In this document: positions 28,898 to 30,313 of the stretch, one piece after another
How the letters are laid out: every line of letters begins with the position of its first letter
Numbering within the stretch: the first letter of the stretch is position 1
Source of the DNA: JBBIQS01 sp037442205
GTDB taxonomy: Bacteria > Myxococcota > Myxococcia > Myxococcales > UBA5297
DNA length: 30,313 nucleotides
Reading direction: 5' to 3'
Assembly (NCBI GenBank): GCA_037442205.1
Contig: JBBIQS010000093.1
Location: 1-30,313 of the forward strand
Translations under genes and position numbers: made by a program
The notes under the pieces: model-generated
The model's database searches: none
What the model was told of the DNA's origin: nothing
What the model saw: the letters and a program-made list of their open reading frames with translations, nothing else

Positions 28898-30313
28898 ATG
28901 GCGAACGTCAATGGCATGTATCAGGAGTCGTTGCGGGCCTTCCTCAAGCCCGTGCTCAAGTATCTCGACGACGCTTCCGTCTCCGAGATCATGATCAACG
29001 GCCCCGAGGAGGTGTGGATCGAGGCCAAGGGCAAGCTGACCCTGACCGAGGCCAAATTCACCGAGGAAGGGCTGTTGGGCGCGGCGCGCAACATCGCCCA
29101 GTTCGTCGGCCGCCTGCTCAACGACGAGCGCCCCCGCCTCGACGCCCGCCTCCCCGACGGCTCGCGTATCCACATCGTGATCCCCCCCATCGCTCGCAAG
29201 GGGACCACGATCTCGATCCGCAAGTTCTTCAAGGACAAGCTCACCATCGACAAGCTCATCGAGTTCGGCTCGATGACCCCGCAGATGGCCCACCTGATCA
29301 AGGCCATGGTGCACACCAAGCTCAACATCCTGGTGGCGGGCGGCACCGGCTCGGGCAAGACGACCCTGCTCAACATCGTCTCCACCCTGATCCCCAACGA
29401 CGAGCGCATCCTCACCATCGAGGACTCGGCCGAGCTTCAGCTGCAGCAGGAGCACATCGTCCCCTTCGAGTCCCGCCCGCCCGACAAGTTCGGCAAGGGC
29501 GAGGTCAACATGGGCCACCTGCTCCACTCGGCGCTGCGGCTGCGGCCCGACCGGATCGTGGTCGGCGAGGTGCGCGGCGGCGAGGCCTTCGACCTGATGC
29601 AGGCCATGAACACCGGCCACGGCGGCTCGATGGCCACCACCCACGCCAACACCCCCACCGACACCCTGCGCCGCGTCGAGTCGTTGTGCCTGATGAGCGG
29701 CATCGACCTGCCGATGGTGGCGGTGCGCGCCCAGGTGGCCTCGGCCATCAACGCCATCGTCACCTGCGAGCGCTTCCACGACGGCTCGCGCCGCACCACC
29801 GCCGTCGCCGAGGTGCTGCCGCTGGACGAGAAGGGCGACTACCGCACCCGCAACCTGTTCGTCTATGCGCCCACCCACAAGGACGAGGAGGGGCACATCC
29901 ACGGCTACCACTCGCCGACCGGGATGATCCCTACCTTCCTGGCTCGGATGCGCTCCCATGGGTTCAGCGACATCGACGAGCGGTTCTTCGACCCGGCGAC
30001 CTACGGGATGCCGCCGCCGCCGTCGTTCATGGCCGCGGACGTCAAGACCGCCTGGGCGCCTTCGCTCAAGCACCGCGAGCGCGGCGAGGCCGACCCGGCG
30101 CCGCTGGCGGAGATGATGGACCGGGCCCCCGAGTACGCGAAGAAGTTCGAGGAGGAGTCCAAGGCCCGGGTCAAGGCCGGAACCGCCTCGCAGGGCTACA
30201 AGTTCACCGAAACTCATGCTCCCAAGGCCGCTCCGGCGCCGGGCGCCGCCGCCGAGCCGCCCAAGCCGGCCGAGCCCGCCAAGGCCGCGCCGGCTCCGGC
30301 TCCGGCTCCGGCC
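28898..30313 (+). CDS. cpaF: CpaF/TadA-type secretion ATPase, 3' partial
   Basis: 472 codons are visible without a stop, so the C-terminus lies beyond the window. It is a hexameric PilT/VirB11-superfamily ATPase that powers Tad/Flp-type pilus assembly or a related type II/IV secretion system at the inner membrane. The N-terminal domain has VSEIMINGPEEVWIE and RLDARLPDGSRIHIV. Walker A is GGTGSGKTT with K154; the Asp box is TIEDSAELQL; Walker B is RIVVGEVRGGEA; and the His box is GHGGSMATTHAN. The ATPase core ends near residue 320. What follows is an unusual tail with a Tyr/His/Met-rich part, an acidic-basic helix (about 400-430), and an Ala/Pro/Lys-rich low-complexity run at the window edge. 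The start at 28898 is chosen over 28916. No partner tad genes are visible, but they may follow. Confidence 0.9.
   Translation, partial: MANVNGMYQESLRAFLKPVLKYLDDASVSEIMINGPEEVWIEAKGKLTLTEAKFTEEGLLGAARNIAQFVGRLLNDERPRLDARLPDGSRIHIVIPPIARKGTTISIRKFFKDKLTIDKLIEFGSMTPQMAHLIKAMVHTKLNILVAGGTGSGKTTLLNIVSTLIPNDERILTIEDSAELQLQQEHIVPFESRPPDKFGKGEVNMGHLLHSALRLRPDRIVVGEVRGGEAFDLMQAMNTGHGGSMATTHANTPTDTLRRVESLCLMSGIDLPMVAVRAQVASAINAIVTCERFHDGSRRTTAVAEVLPLDEKGDYRTRNLFVYAPTHKDEEGHIHGYHSPTGMIPTFLARMRSHGFSDIDERFFDPATYGMPPPPSFMAADVKTAWAPSLKHRERGEADPAPLAEMMDRAPEYAKKFEEESKARVKAGTASQGYKFTETHAPKAAPAPGAAAEPPKPAEPAKAAPAPAPAPA

Noticed and set aside
1..30313. CRISPR arrays, insertion sequences, prophage or integron features
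   Set aside because: No regularly spaced repeats, no transposase, integrase or cas-like protein, and no attachment-site duplication were seen on either strand.

Overview
The window is about 30.3 kb of very GC-rich bacterial DNA (by eye near 70 % GC, not counted). Codons end almost always in G or C, genes are closely packed, and there are no rRNA genes, tRNA genes, insertion sequences or CRISPR arrays. The mix of genes fits a Myxococcota-type (deltaproteobacterial) or similar high-GC Gram-negative chromosome: several soluble multi-PAS histidine kinases, a CpaF-type secretion ATPase, an HtrA protease, a CspA cold-shock protein, an ALDH4-type P5C dehydrogenase and HemE. That placement is an inference from style and gene content; no marker gene fixes it.

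Layout. 1-1169: 3' part of an uncharacterised protein with Ala/Pro-rich ends. It converges, across a long hairpin, on a serine beta-lactamase-like hydrolase (1234-2280, minus). Divergent from that are a cytoplasmic hybrid histidine kinase (PAS-PAS-GAF-HisKA-HATPase-REC, 2610-5096), phosphoglucomutase (5184-6830) and a YahK-like zinc alcohol dehydrogenase (6976-8028). The dehydrogenase ends 3 bp from the end of an HtrA/DegP protease (8032-9489, minus). cspA (9753-9956) follows, with a readable promoter, a 5' hairpin leader and a terminator.

10322-15482 is the most distinctive part: carbamate kinase, a zinc-ribbon threonine-synthase-like PLP enzyme (ATGA overlap), a YgeW-type knotted carbamoyltransferase and a YgeY-type M20 hydrolase. 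These are the enzyme classes of the E. coli ygeW-ygeX-ygeY-yqeA locus, with the PLP lyase YgeX replaced by a threonine-synthase homologue. The likely output is carbamoyl phosphate, from which carbamate kinase would make ATP; the substrate is unknown. After a strong terminator comes an sn-glycerol-1-phosphate dehydrogenase-like gene (15596-16912), followed 1 nt later by a HEGAH metallopeptidase-like protein with an SbsA-type Ig domain (16914-17924).

17928-20957 (minus) looks like an operon: a membrane diguanylate cyclase, a PhnD-like binding lipoprotein overlapping it by 8 nt, and a glyoxalase-II-like metallo-hydrolase. Further minus-strand genes are a solitary N6-adenine DNA methyltransferase (21059-22681) and a four-PAS/GAF histidine kinase broken by one apparent missing base in a C run (22739-25494; break at 23984-23987). 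Divergent from the kinase are P5C dehydrogenase (25657-27288, with a textbook terminator), a small acidic protein (27446-27661), hemE (27746-28780) and a CpaF-family ATPase (28898 to the window end, 3' truncated).

Most long overlapping reading frames on the opposite strand are GC-driven shadows and are not annotated.
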